Positions 29,892-41,159 of a stretch of 64,000 nucleotides of DNA are shown here, one piece after another. Position 1 is the stretch's first letter. Each line of letters begins with the position of its first letter. The DNA lies in NCBI RefSeq assembly GCF_905404315.1, contig NC_066266.1, positions 8,067,501 to 8,131,500 of the forward strand. The letters are read 5' to 3'. Position numbers and translations under genes: made by a program. The notes under the pieces were generated by a model, which saw nothing but the letters and a program-made list of their open reading frames with translations, was not told the origin of the DNA and did no database searches. This DNA comes from Leptidea sinapis. Lineage: Eukaryota > Arthropoda > Insecta > Lepidoptera > Pieridae.

Positions 29892-30195
29892 AACTAGCTG
29901 ACCCAGTCAACGTTGTTTTGCCATATAAATTATTTTTAGAATTAGACCGTTTCTTGGACATTGAAACATTCCTTTAAAAAAAAAGTTTTTTTTTAAGTAA
30001 ACGTAGCCTATGCTTATTTAATCAGCCATCTGCCAATAAAAGTCCCGTCAAAATCGGTCCAGCCATTTCAGGGATTAACCGGAACAAACAGACACTCAAA
30101 ACTGTAAAAAAAGTTATTTTGGTGTATATACCGGTTATTTCAATATTACAAACAGACACTCCAATTTTATTTATGTGTAGTATAGATTAATAATA
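29892..30195 (+). repeat. Family B copy
   Basis: CTAGCTGACCCAGTCAACGT, TTAGAATTAGACCGTTTCTT, CGGTCCAGCCATTTCAGGGA and ACAGACACTCCAATTTTATT: full-length member. Confidence 0.75.
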
Positions 30196-30339
30196 TTAAT
30201 TGTAGCCTTTGTGGTTTTTAGATGCTAAGTTGACCTAGCTTGTATATCAGAATCGCATTACGAAATTTAAACGAAATTTTACATAAGACTGACTTGTTTG
30301 TTTGCTCACTGAACGAGTTTAAGATTAGAGTGTATGTTC

Positions 30340-30505
30340 TAGTAATAGTAATTATCTAGTATAAGTAGGTATAGATTGTTCAAAGTAGCTCTAAGATGTA
30401 TGTTTATATTAATTTAAATAATTAAATTTAAGTCAAGCCTCTATCGCTATAGGTCACTCGGTAAGGATAGGGGCTCTATTGGTTAAATAAATAAATAAAT
30501 TAAGT
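30340..30505 (+). repeat. LINE 3' tail
   Basis: CCTCTATCGCTATAGGTCAC, GGTAAGGATAGGGGCTCTAT, then an AAAT microsatellite tail (TAAATAAATAAATAAATTAA). Non-coding 3' end of a LINE; the clade is unknown. Confidence 0.45.
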
Positions 30506-31905
30506 ATTGTGCTATATTGGTTGATTATAGTTCTACAATACTTGACATGGACATGCTAAAATATCGTTAAATTTGTCATCACTATATATTTTCAGCCCCT
30601 CGTATTCCCCTTTAAAATGACCTCGGAGCTCATAACAGACAGGTACGGATTCATCTAATATCATATTAAGCTCAAATTCATGGTCTAGGCAAAAACTAAG
30701 ACGAAGACGAAGACGTGTACGTTTTAGATATTTTGACGCGCTACCCACCATTCCACGGGCAGCAGCGGTCGTGCTCATTGACGTTCTATAAAAAGCTAGA
30801 CTACAAATCACGAATTAAAAGTCACAAGCATTAACTTGTACAGATAACATTAAAAAATTAATTCAAATTAACACCTTATGTCGTAGTTGTAATGGTCAAA
30901 GTCCGTCCAGGGGTGCATGGCACCAAAGGATTACTATAACGTGGTTTCACCAATCGAGCGGTGGCTGAGAACCTCTCTGACAGCTTCTAGTAGGGCGGTT
31001 GGAAGCGGAAGAGGGGATGTGGAGGCTTATGTCTAGAAAAACAATAAGAAATAAAATAAAATCGTTGTGGCCCAAGCAAGTAGCGGCGAACCCAACAATA
31101 CCCAAAGACTCTCCCAAAGTCTTGGGAGAAGTGCCTGGGTATAGAGCTCTGTCTTTCCCCCCACACACAAGGGTTGAGAAGATAACTCGACGACGACACA
31201 GTTAATTTTACTTGGACAGCGACCAGTCTCTTCGGCATACGGCGTCGCACTAAATAGTTTTGTCTTTCAAGGATGTAAATCGAGTGTATAGGTGTATGCG
31301 TCCATTCGGGCGCTCTAGTATGAAGTAAAATTACTGTTCTACTGCATTGTCCTGCCCCTTGCTTTGTAAGGTGAGAAAATATTGCAGCCCTGTAGCATTC
31401 TAGTCGATTGAGCAAGCAGTTCACTGAATACGTGTCATGTCCCATCGTAGCCTTTATAAACGGGCAATGCCATTGAAAACTGCGCATTACAGTCAGGTGC
31501 AACCATGCATGCAAAATATTACAGCAGCTAAGGATCAAATAGCAAGAATTTTCATGCTTATAAAGGTTATAATTCCTATAAACGTTGAATGAATTCCTTC
31601 TCTTTTCGTTTTGTATTTAAAAGATGTTATCGAACTGAACTGATTTAAGCTGAGTACGTGTCCATTAAGTGTTCAATCGCCCTGGTTCATTATGATTGCG
31701 AAAAAGGTTTCTTCGCATTCTATATAAAATCTGAAAACTTTTTTTTTGTATTTTATTACAGTATATTATATGTGCCATTTTGTTGGAGTTATTTTTGCCA
31801 TCTTGTAGGTAGTGATATGATCCGATTGCTGTAGAAATTTTGGAACTTCTGGTCTAATTAATGCGTCAAGTTATAGTTTTGGCAGTCGTCTGTTGATGTT
31901 AACGT
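30506..31905. other. Unassigned region with unsupported frames
   Basis: Frames of 92 codons (30533-30811, minus) and 183 codons (30987-31538, minus) are open, but neither resembles a family I know. The region is less AT-rich than its surroundings between 30890 and 31450, which suggests an uncharacterised repeat or dead retroelement. Confidence 0.3.
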
Positions 31906-31907
31906 GA

Positions 31908-32232
31908 CACGTTCACCAGTGGGAGGCTCCTTTGCACAAGATGCCGGTTAGATTATGGGTACCATAACGGCGCCTATTTCTGCCGTGAAGTAGTAATGTG
32001 TAAGCATTACCGTGTTTCGGTCTGAAGGGCGCCGTAGCCAGTGAAATTACTGGACAAATGAGACTTAACATCTTATGTCTCAAGGTGACGAGCGCAATTG
32101 TAGTGCCGTTCAGAATTTTTGAGTTTTTCAAGAATCCTGAGCGGCACTGCATTGTAATGGGCAGGGCGTATCAATTACCATCAGCTGAACGTCCTGCTCG
32201 TCTCGGGCCTTATTATCATAAAAAAAAACACC
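31908..32232 (+). repeat. SINE family A copy, full length
   Basis: Complete from CACCAGTGGGAGGCTCCTTT to the A-rich tail after TTATTATCATA. Left arm GTGCCGTTCAG and right arm CTGAGCGGCAC are both present. Confidence 0.88.
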
Positions 32233-32384
32233 GCCTATAGAACTCTGAAGAGACCAAAATTGGTGGGAAGTTTTCACCTTACGGTTGGTAGTAACTATAT
32301 GTGTGATGCCTAGCGTGAGATCCGATTGTAGTAGTAATTTGATTAACGAAAAGACCAGTGGGAAAGGACATACATTTACCAATG

Positions 32385-32660
32385 GGAAGCCCCTTTGCAC
32401 AGGATACCGGCTAAATCATGGGTACCACAACGGCCTATTTCTGCCGTGAAGCAGTAATCTGTAAGCATTATTGTGTTTCGGGCTGAAGGGCGCTGTAGCT
32501 ACTGAAATTACTGGGCAAATGAGACTTAACATCTTATGTCTCAAGGTGACAAGCGCAGTTCTAGTGTCGTTCAGAATTTTTGGGTTTTTCAAGAATCCTG
32601 AGCGACATTGCATTGTAATGGTGAACGTTCAGCTTGTCTCGTCCCTAATTGTCATAAAAA
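32385..32660 (+). repeat. SINE family A copy with covariant hairpin
   Basis: From ATGGGAAGCCCCTTTGCACA to TGTCATAAAAAAAG. It lacks the GGGCAGGGCGTATCAATTAC segment. Hairpin arms are GTGTCGTTCAG and CTGAGCGACAT (see findings). Confidence 0.85.
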
Positions 32661-34223
32661 AAGAAAAAAAATACGCCATATCAAACAGTGTGGAGTTTTG
32701 TTGTTTTTTTAATATTCAGTACGTGCTAACGCATCAAACATTGAATAGTATTTTTTTTATCTCGTTTTTTCCTATTTATAATCCATACATAACTGATATA
32801 AGTATAACGTAGACACAGAATCACGTTTTCAATCAGCACTGTTTGTATTTCCTGCCACACACACGCTGTGCATACAATAGAAATCAATTTGTGAGCAAAG
32901 GTCCACTCCCGTCCAATTAATATTCACCAGCCGCGTTAGGGTTCGCGTTATAATTTTCAGCTATTTGAGAATATTCTAATAATTGTCTGTGAACATAAAC
33001 AAGTTTCTAAAACACTGAGAATCAGAATCTGTAATAAACATTCGGCCATTTAAAAAAAATTAAAAACAAAATAGAAGCATGATAAAATACTGTTCTAAAT
33101 TCAAAATTTAAAAATGTTAGGGCTTTTTTATCACAACTTTGAACGCATTCCCGCCAATAGTTTATTTTTGTTTATATTTTCAGTTATTTAGGAGATCCTG
33201 AACAACTTCTAGACATTTTATAATCTGTTATTACAAGATTGTCGTAACAATTTTTCCAAACAACTAACCAAAGAAGCAGGAAGTGTTCTGTCTATTAATT
33301 ATGTTTTTGTGCATCGGTATTCTTTTAAGGACCCCAGCGCGCGGTACCTTTTTTCATCGTAAACTTTCCTGTAAAATACGTAATCTTCGTTTCTTCGGCT
33401 ATAAAACTTCACGACAATTCATTGCCAATTCATCTTTGATGGATGTTTTTCCACGTTTAAATTCGCCGCAATAAAGTACAAAATATGTAATAGAGTGGAG
33501 TCACAGAACAGAAGAAACTAGTGGAAGTGGCATGTTACCCCTGTCGTCACTATTATGTTCAAATGTATTTACTCGAGGCTCAAGTGAGACCAGTTATTTA
33601 ATGTTAAGTGAAGTATAATTATCTTAAAGAAAAATACAAATATGCCTTATGTACCATTTTGGACTGTAGAAATCATAGCCGCAATAAAATATGTCCAACG
33701 GATATATTATGATCGCTAATCATAATTTTCCGATTTAAATACAATTACTTACTTTATTTTATGTGTTGCGCATAATATACAATTAAAAATCAACCATAAT
33801 GTTACGACGTATGGTTCATTTACCTTTACGTTTAATCGATCTAACTAATGTTAGAATAATTTTTGTAAACGTGTGTGGAGTAAACGCACCAAATATACCG
33901 TATACTTTTTCGAACTAAAACTGTTCAAACATAATTGCTTAGTTACCGCGATCATTTAAATTTAATCCCTTTATTGGCATCACGCTCTGACATTATACAT
34001 CTGAGACACAATAGATATTTTTTTTTTCAAATGAATATTCCAGCTTTACCAGCTAGAATTTACTGTTTTATAGTTCCAAATAGAGAAAATGCTTACCTTG
34101 TAAATCCACTTTTTCACAATCAAATGAATCATCACATAATTGTATTCCGCTTCCGTGTAACGAAATTTGAGAATGTCAATGTCATTAGCCTTTCATAAAC
34201 AAACCATGTGCCAAACATTATAG
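32661..34223. other. No recognised feature
   Basis: AT-rich with short frames. A local CpG cluster near 33330-33345 (CCCCAGCGCGCGGTACC) is not linked to any signal. Confidence 0.4.
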
Positions 34224-34807
34224 TAGAGGAGCCCAAGCGGAGATTTTTGGATTTATTCGAGTGCGTCAGAAAAACATAAGAGGGACATAATTTGGACCTC
34301 GTGAAATACTCCCAACATAACAGAGCCATGTCTATAGAGCCGATCAAATAAGTAAAAGAATCGATCCTTAGAACAACTCGAGCGTGTCAGATTTAGGTAA
34401 GATAAGTTAATTATATGCAGTAAAGTGTGCATTTCAATAATCTAACAATTCGAGCGTTACGTAAGGAAGTCGGAAAGTCACAAAAATTCAAACCAAAAAT
34501 TTCAAACTGTCAGGTTAAGGGAATTCCTCCACACAATTGTAATAGCATGGTCAGGACGACAAGGACATTAAGATGATCCGTCTGTATAGTAATCTAACTC
34601 TATTGGTATTATACAAAAAGATCAGTTATAACTTTTGGACACGTCCAAATCGTCAATCTTTTGACCAGGAGCTACAATAGGGTTCACTTAACATCTCCTC
34701 TCAATGACACGGTGTAACAGATTTTTTCTATTTTCTACCCCTTTGTTTGGTCACCACGTGCGCACGACGCTCGAGTAAATTCCTATTTAGTCTCTTGAGC
34801 TCCCCTA
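34224..34807. mobile_element. 584-bp TIR element
   Basis: Ends TAGAGGAGCCCAAG (34224-34237) and CTTGAGCTCCCCTA (34794-34807) match inversely at 12 of 14. Weaker complementarity runs on for about 40 bp through the CGAGTGCGTC/GACGCTCGAG region. The interior is non-coding with several CTCGAGCGTGTCAG-like direct copies. Non-autonomous; superfamily unknown. Confidence 0.55.
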
Positions 34808-35434
34808 TCATCGTATAAATTGACAATATTTTGTCAAATGGTTGTCACTCTGTCAAGCGATCCTTCAAATAATTATGATAGCTGCTACCACATCCATCCT
34901 ATATTTTAAATGGCCCTTATTTGTTAGATAACACTAGGTATCTATATATATTGTGAAAATTTATTCTATAGGTAAGTAGCCAGTAGCCTATCAGGAACTT
35001 ATTTGGACATTGTGAAACAGTTAAATGTTTAATTTATATAATGAATAAGAAATAAAAATAAAAGAATAAAATAAATATTATCTACAATTTTAAATCTATA
35101 TGACTACTATCGCTGCAGAATCGAGTGTTTTAATTTTTAAATTTTGTTATATTGTCCCTAAATAGGCCAATGGACTTATTTCATCGATAAATTCATTGTA
35201 TAGTTTATTTAACCGGGGTATTTGGGAATGATGACCGAGATTGGCCCTGTGGGTAGAGTGAGAAAAAAGTGAAATAGGATACCGTGGCGGGAACCTTGAT
35301 GGATATTTGATTCAAAAGATTAGTGTTATTTGTAATACCATTTATGAGCTTGAATAAAAATATCATATCATGTATTTCCGGCTAATTGATGTGTGATATA
35401 TGTGATTCAAAACTTAAACTCGGTGTCTCTTACA
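34808..35434. other. No recognised feature
   Basis: AT-rich, short frames only. Confidence 0.4.
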
Positions 35435-36393
35435 CAAATTCAAATTTAAATATTTTTATTCAAAATAGGATGTGACATCACTTATTGACAGTCAAAAAAA
35501 CTACCACCCATTCCAAAATGAATGCCTCAGACCTGAGAAGAATGGGCACAACAAAATCAACGAGCTTTTTTTTCATCAAAAAATATGTTTACATAGTAAA
35601 ATTCTACAATTATTAAACTTATTATTTAATAGCCTGAGGGCGGTTGCTCCATTCCCAATCTGTGGTATCATTAAGAAAGTCATTTATGTTATAGTAACCT
35701 TTACGTTTACCACAAAAACGTTTTTAACAATTCTTTTTAATAGCATAATACTTTTGTTTTGAACAACTTTGTTGTTGTAAAAACATATACATTGCCCAAC
35801 AAAAGACTTACTAACTCGGCTTAGCCGAGTAGTAGGCATTATAAGCTTATGTCTGTTCCTGGTGTTAACATTATGGTCATGACAGTTTCTAGCAAATTCA
35901 CTTATGTGTCTAAGAACATTTACATTATATTATCAAGAATATTTTGAGAAGCAACAGTCAAGATGTTAATTTCTTTGAATTTTGCTCTCAATGATTCTTT
36001 AGGAGCTAGGTTATAAATAGCGCGAATAGCCCTCTTGTGCAGCACAAATATTGTATTAATATCGGCAGCGTTGCCCCATAGCAATATAACATAGGACATA
36101 ATACTGTGGAAATAATTAAAGTATACTAGTCGCGCCGTATCTATGTCAGTTAATTGTCTAATATTTTTAACCGCGCTGCAGAACTAAGTCTGTTCGCCAA
36201 TCCTTCATATGGGGGCCCCATTCTAATTTGGAATTCAGAGTAATGCCAAGAAATATAGCAGATTCCACCGGTTTTATCACCTCTCCGTTTTACAAAACAC
36301 TTGCATCAACATTTTTGACATTTGGTACGGTAAATTTTATATATTTCGTTTTCTTGCTATTTAACAATAAATACGAATCACACCTTTGAAGTA
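35435..36393 (-). mobile_element. Non-LTR retrotransposon, RT C-terminal half and 3' UTR
   Basis: Read on the minus strand, an ORF2 remnant starts near 36390 (K-T-K-Y-I-K-F-T-V-P-N), then E-S-A-I-F-L-G-I-T-L-N-S-K-L-E-W-G-P-H (primer-grip region), then T-I-F-V-L-type and R-A-I-R-type thumb blocks with frameshifts. It continues H-D-H-N-V-N-T-R-N and T-T-R-L-S-R-V-S-K-S-F-V-G, a LINE C-terminal signature. The 3' UTR (35435-35600) has CTGAGAAGAATGGGCACAAC on the plus strand and AATATTTTTATTCAAAATAG at the tip. Partial relatives: 52955-53345 (plus), 54085-54245 (minus), 55245-55582 (minus). 5'-truncated exactly where a tandem array begins. Confidence 0.75.
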
Positions 36394-36990
36394 AAAATCC
36401 ATCGTGGCGTTAAGGCAGCAAAGCGTGCCAAACATTTGAAATTGGCGCCAAAAATCCGCCATTTTGTTTTAATATAGCCAGTGTTAGTCTCACAGTAAAT
36501 ATGAATCTAACGACACCTCTCAAGCTAAAATCCATCGAGCCGTTCAGGTTGGATAGCGTGTCAAACATTTGAAATTGGCGCCAAAAATCCGGCATTATGT
36601 TTTAATATACCCTGCGTCACTCTTACAGTAAATACAAATCTCACGACATGTCTCAAGCTAAAATCCATCGAGCCGTTCAGGCTGCAGAGCGTGCCAAACA
36701 TTTGAAATTTGCGCCAAAAATCCGCCATTTTGTTTTAATATAACCAGTATCAGTCTCACAGTAAATACGAATCTAACGACATCTCTCAAGCTATAATCCA
36801 TCGAGCCGTTCAGGCTGCCGAGCGTACCAAACATTTGAAATTGGCGCCAAAAATCCGCCATTTTGTTTTAATATGCCCAGTGTCAGTCTCACAGCAAATA
36901 CGAATCTAACGACAACTCTCAAGCAAAAATCCATCAGCCGATTGCAGAGCGTGCCAAACAATTAAACGTACTTGCATACATACTCTCGAA
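36394..36990. repeat. Tandem array, about 132-bp unit, about 4.5 copies
   Basis: Units begin with AAAATCCATCGAGCCGTTCA near 36396, 36529, 36660, 36793 and 36927. Each contains CCAAACATTTGAAATTGGCG, AAAAATCCGCCATTTTGTTT and GTCTCACAGTAAATACGAAT. The last unit is partial. Period 131-134 bp. The open minus-strand frames inside exist because 132 is a multiple of three; they are not evidence of a protein. Confidence 0.85.
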
Positions 36991-37322
36991 AAACATAACC
37001 CTCCTTCTGGCCCAGTCGGGTAAAAATGGTCAGCATACCGTCATTGATTTATAGTAGCCCATCATCTGACTTTAGTACAGTCAATAATGCAAGGCCGTTT
37101 CCCCCAATATAAGTGATAAATAGCCCCTTTATCATTTAAGCATGATGAGATCTTTATGGAGGCGTGAAACAGCTATTTATAAAAGCTGCTGTTTACGAAA
37201 TAAATGTGCCTCATTTTAGTATAACAGGTCTAAACATATTAAAACATCGATTTATTTGATTAATTGTATCTCGGCGGAAGGGGGTCAATCATTAAAAATA
37301 TAAAAACTGTGTGTGTATTTTA

Positions 37323-37592
37323 TTTTATCTACACCCATGCTTTAAATCCTCTATTAAAGATTATAAAACAGCTTAGTGCCAACATTAAAACACTCAATGT
37401 CCTAATAACCATTACATCATCCAAACGAGTGTTGGATTTAAATTTAGTACAAAATTATTATATCATCCGTTTTTATAATAACTCTCCTTTGGATGATATT
37501 ATGGTTACTAGGACAGGCTTTTTTAATGTTAGCAGTAAGCTAAATGTTTCAGAATCTTCTATAGAGGATTCATATTATGGGTGTAGATAAAG
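37323..37592. mobile_element. Foldback element with about 105-bp arms
   Basis: Left arm from TTTATCTACACCCATGCTTT (37323) through GTCCTAATAACCATTACATC (about 37428) is complementary to the right arm, which ends ATTATGGGTGTAGATAAAG (37592). The loop is only about 60 bp. Arms match at about 80 percent by eye. A 108-codon frame crosses it but has no family resemblance. Confidence 0.7.
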
Positions 37593-37854
37593 TCTTGTAT
37601 GCTACTGTTTATAATTAGGTATTAAAACACTCATGTGATACTATAATCATAAACTCAATAAATTATGGTAAGCCCACATTCGTATTTTAATACCCCTTAT
37701 TACACAACAGTTGCATAAATAACTATTACATAATAAACATATTGAAATATATTTAATTCCCGTGAAATAGTTGTAATTCGTAAAAAATCACTCTGTTTAT
37801 TTTTCCATAACTAATAACTACATTTTTCTGCTTATTAGTTCTATAGGGAATGGG

Positions 37855-38110
37855 TTGGTAGAAACCGGGAGATGATCTGAATACCGTGCAACGAATAAAA
37901 GTAACATATCTGGGTCATGCGTTACGGATAATTTTGATCATATACAAAAGACTACAAAATAGAATACAGGCGAAGTAACTGGATTTAAAAAGAAAACATG
38001 GCTCCTTAACATCCGGGAACAAACATACGCTCATAGACATGAAGACCTATTCACATAGCAACAAACAGGAAGAACTTCGCTGAACCGATGGCTCCAGTAC
38101 ATGGAGAGAG
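37855..38110 (+). mobile_element. RTE-like ORF2 C-terminal remnant
   Basis: Fragments R-I-K-V-T-Y-L-G-H-A-L-R and R-L-Q-N-R-I-Q near 37890-37980, then K-R-K-H-G-S. They resemble the Y-L-G-H-I-x-R ... G-K-I-E-G-K-R-G block of RTE-type C-termini. Heavily shifted. Confidence 0.45.
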
Positions 38111-38129
38111 ATTGTATAATATGATAAAG

Positions 38130-38605
38130 ATCATATGTGCGTCTTACATAACATTGCGAATGGTTTTATGGATAGACATCTATTAAGTTTGATAAACTTT
38201 AAAGTTCCAACACGATCTGTGCGTATTCCATGTTTATTTTCGATCAATTCCTCAAATAATAATGTATCGCATAACAACCCGATTATGAGAATTTGTAGAG
38301 AATTTAACGAAGTGTGTGCTGCTTTTGATATATTCTTTACAAATGTAGACATTTTTAAAAATACTCTTTATAAAACTTTCTAGTTTATGTAAAATAATTT
38401 AATGTTTAACTAAATTTCGTTATACTGTAATTACTATTGTGTCCACTTATTATTTTTTTTATTTTTTTTTACTGTATTTGGTGAATGATGTGTACAATTT
38501 TAATTGGATCTCAGGATCATAAAAATATGCTGTACTTGTTATTAGATGATAGTTTTATCTTGTTATCTGTTATTGTACCTACTTGTAAATAAATAAATAA
38601 ATAAA
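38130..38605 (+). mobile_element. LINE ORF2 C-terminus plus 3' UTR and AAAT tail
   Basis: The 82-codon frame (38135-38383) has H-N-I-A-N-G-F-M-D, L-L-S-L-I-N-F-K-V-P-T-R-S-V-R, N-N-P-I-M-R-I-C-R-E-F-N-E-V-C and I-F-F: the finger-like C-terminal block of a LINE lineage. The 3' UTR is about 200 bp, ending in AATAAATAAATAAATA. The frame is intact to its natural stop, so this fragment is rather young. Confidence 0.65.
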
Positions 38606-38837
38606 TATAAATACGTGCCGACCTTCGCGAATCGAAATTGTTTTCCGTCTACAACAATCGTCATCTAACGCAGCTTTACCTCGATACAAAGTTGATATAG
38701 TCGTCAGTAGATGACTGTAGGCACGACAATTCACGGCATGTGACGTTTTGATTGCAATTGCCGTTCGAGAAGGTGTTTTTTTTATGGTATACGTTTCATC
38801 CTCATATCCGAGAATACGATAAAGCACGGCAATACTT

Positions 38838-39312
38838 CAAGCCGACGCACATTCTAGCGCTCTACAAAGCGCAGGTCAGGCTACATAATATGTAGTATTG
38901 CTGTCATTTCTGGTCTGGCGCAGCCTAGTATCAGGTCGAATTATTTAACCGCTTGTAACGTAGAGCTGCTCGAATTGTTGGAGACCCAGTGCTCCGTGAA
39001 CGGCTAGATCATCTACCGCATTTATAACAGAGAGTGAAAGAGAGAAGAGCTTTTTCACCTGAAACCTGCCGCCGAATTTCACCTTCGCACGATATGCCAT
39101 ATATTAGGATATCATCCTCACCATCTGGATGTGTGGCGGTCCTCAACAGTGCGGTTTTCTAGGAGCTTTCTTCAACGTACTACAAAGCTGTAGAATGAAC
39201 GGCCTTGTGCGGTGTTTCCGGGATGGTACAACGTGGGTACCTTCGAAAAATGTGCGTACACTTTCCTTAAAGGCCGACAACTCTACTATGATTCCTCTGG
39301 TGTTGCAAGAGA
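38838..39312 (+). mobile_element. Jockey/CR1-like RT C-terminus, degenerate
   Basis: Plus-strand frames show H-I-L-A-L-Y-K-A-Q-V-R, Y-C-C-H-F-W-S-G-A, R-R-A-A-R-I-V-G-D-P-V-L, E-R-L-D-H-L-P, then F-H-L-R-T/I-R-H-type sequence. H-H-P-H-H-L-D-V-W-R-S and the S-F-L-P-like part follow by frameshift. Same lineage as 8154-8535 and 49418-49640 but extending further 5'. Confidence 0.75.
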
Positions 39313-39966
39313 ATGTGTAAGTTTGTAAATGTGTAGAAAAGTAAACAGCTCGGCTGTAGAAAACCCATGGCAAGCTGTAGTAGATATTGTAGGCACTTAG
39401 TAAAACAAATTGTCTATGTAGCTATCTATATTAAACTCACAAGGACCCTTCCTTCATTTATAATTTTGACGTGCCGTTGACAGATTTATGGGTAACCACT
39501 TACCAGTGAGAAATATTTGCTGAAGCGTATCGTGACGTAAGTAACAGCCGCTTTTCATGCGACGACACGGACACGATACGATTTGTAGATTCGTTTTGAA
39601 AAATATATCATCTAATGCTAAAAATTATAAATAAATAAATAAATAAATATTTTGAGAAAAGTTCCGATTATTTTTTGGACTCTGAACCTCTATAAAACTA
39701 ACTACAGTATGCTGTGAGTTTAAATGTGATACATATAGTAATTACATTCGACATGAAATGATTCAGCCTTCGATTTTATTTTTGATTAACAACTATTGAC
39801 GAAATAATGAGTAGGAATATTAGAAACAACGAAAACTTTATTCAAATTATAAAACAAAACAGTTAATAGGTAATTAAAATGTCTGCCATTTTAATTACCG
39901 ATTAACCAAGAACATTTTACTCTTTCATCAATAAATAAAAGTAAAAAAAATAATTAACAAAAAAAC
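39313..39966. other. No gene; AAAT microsatellite
   Basis: Featureless except (AAAT)n at about 39628-39652, a probable LINE tail. Confidence 0.4.
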
Positions 39967-40795
39967 AACCGACTTCAAAAACACTATTCCAATACAATAG
40001 ATATAATGTACACTAAAAAGTTTAAAAATAATTGCGTAATTTTATATAATCTAAATAATTAATGTTATTCTAGTTACCATTATTGTTATTTTTCGAATCG
40101 GTGTCCATCCGCCGCAACCCGCTCTTGCCTCTCGCCTCATCACGACTCAAGCACATCTCACCTATAACTATTTATGTAGTAACAAACCAATCTTGGATGA
40201 CACCGACTCCAAAAATTACAATAATTGTAACTAGAATAACATTAATTAATTAGATTGTGTAAAAATACGCAAATATTTTTAAACTTTTTAGTGCACATTA
40301 TATCTATTGTTTTGGAATAGTGTTTTTGAAGGCGGTTTTTTTTTTGTTATTTTTTTTATTTTATGATTTTTAGTGAATTTGAACTAACAATTTGTCTGAA
40401 TATGTGTAAATATACTAAATTTTTCAATGCAGCAAACAGACAGTGTTCCGTTAATTTGTCATGGATTCCGTGATCAGAACCTAGCCAAACTCTCATTAAA
40501 CTATCTTTGAAGTATATGCTTTCCAATAAAAAAAGAATCATTGAAATCGGTTGGTGCGATATTGAGTTATTCGTAAATTTATCATCCACTTTGGTATACG
40601 TATGTATAGCAAAATTTAAGACTTTTATGGTTTTCTCAAATTACAATGGAACCACTTGGGAAGCACCAGCTTTCAAATAAAAAAAGAATTATCAAAATCG
40701 GTTCACCCAGTCGAAACTTTTGAGGTAACAAACATAAAAAAAAATACCGACGAATTGAGAGCCTCCTCCTTTTTTGAAGTCGGTTAAAAAGAAAT
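39967..40795. repeat. Large inverted repeat plus adjoining lepidopteran-type repeat
   Basis: Arms 39967-40087 and 40219-40337 are complementary (ACCGACTTCAAAAACACTAT against ATAGTGTTTTTGAAGGCGGT, through the AGAATAACATTAA region), with a 131-bp loop holding CCGCCGCAACCCGCTCTTGC. To the right (about 40430-40795) is a second repeat with GAATCATTGAAATCGGTTGG, ACCACTTGGGAAGCACCAGC and a terminal TTTTTTGAAGTCGGTT. That end mirrors the left end of the first arm. Confidence 0.65.
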
Positions 40796-41159
40796 AATTT
40801 AGATAAAAAAGTATCAATTTAAACCTCATTTTTCTTCTGATTTATAAAAACGATTAAACACTGGTTACTTATAAATTTTAAATCGGTCCAAATTTAAAAA
40901 TGCGAGACGAAAAGCGATATTATTTAAATTTTATTCAGTAAAATGCTTTAAAAACAAAAAAAAGGTTATTAAATTTGACTTGTAGATAATTTTAAAAACA
41001 TAACCGTTTCCTTACCTCTCCTACAATGCATAACTTATTTCAAAGAAACTGAAAGAAAAAGTAATCACAGAGGAAGCAGGCAGGAAATTCATATTCGAAC
41101 TAAACTTAAGATTGTTCAATAAAAGTTCCATAAAATTAATTAAAAGTAATACCCAATGT

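Noticed and set aside
30533..30811. 92-codon minus frame with plausible-looking composition
   Set aside because: It reads like a protein fragment, but no family could be named and no splice or start support exists.
30987..31538. 183-codon minus-strand frame
   Set aside because: Composition is low in conserved-looking blocks, it overlaps a competing plus frame (30999-31205), and no domain or splice support was seen. Probably chance in a GC-richer repeat.
36410..36861. Repeated open frames in the tandem array
   Set aside because: They exist because the unit length (about 132 bp) is divisible by three; no sign of a real protein.
37264..37590. 108-codon plus frame
   Set aside because: Lies across a foldback element; its two halves are reverse complements, so it is not a protein-coding pattern.
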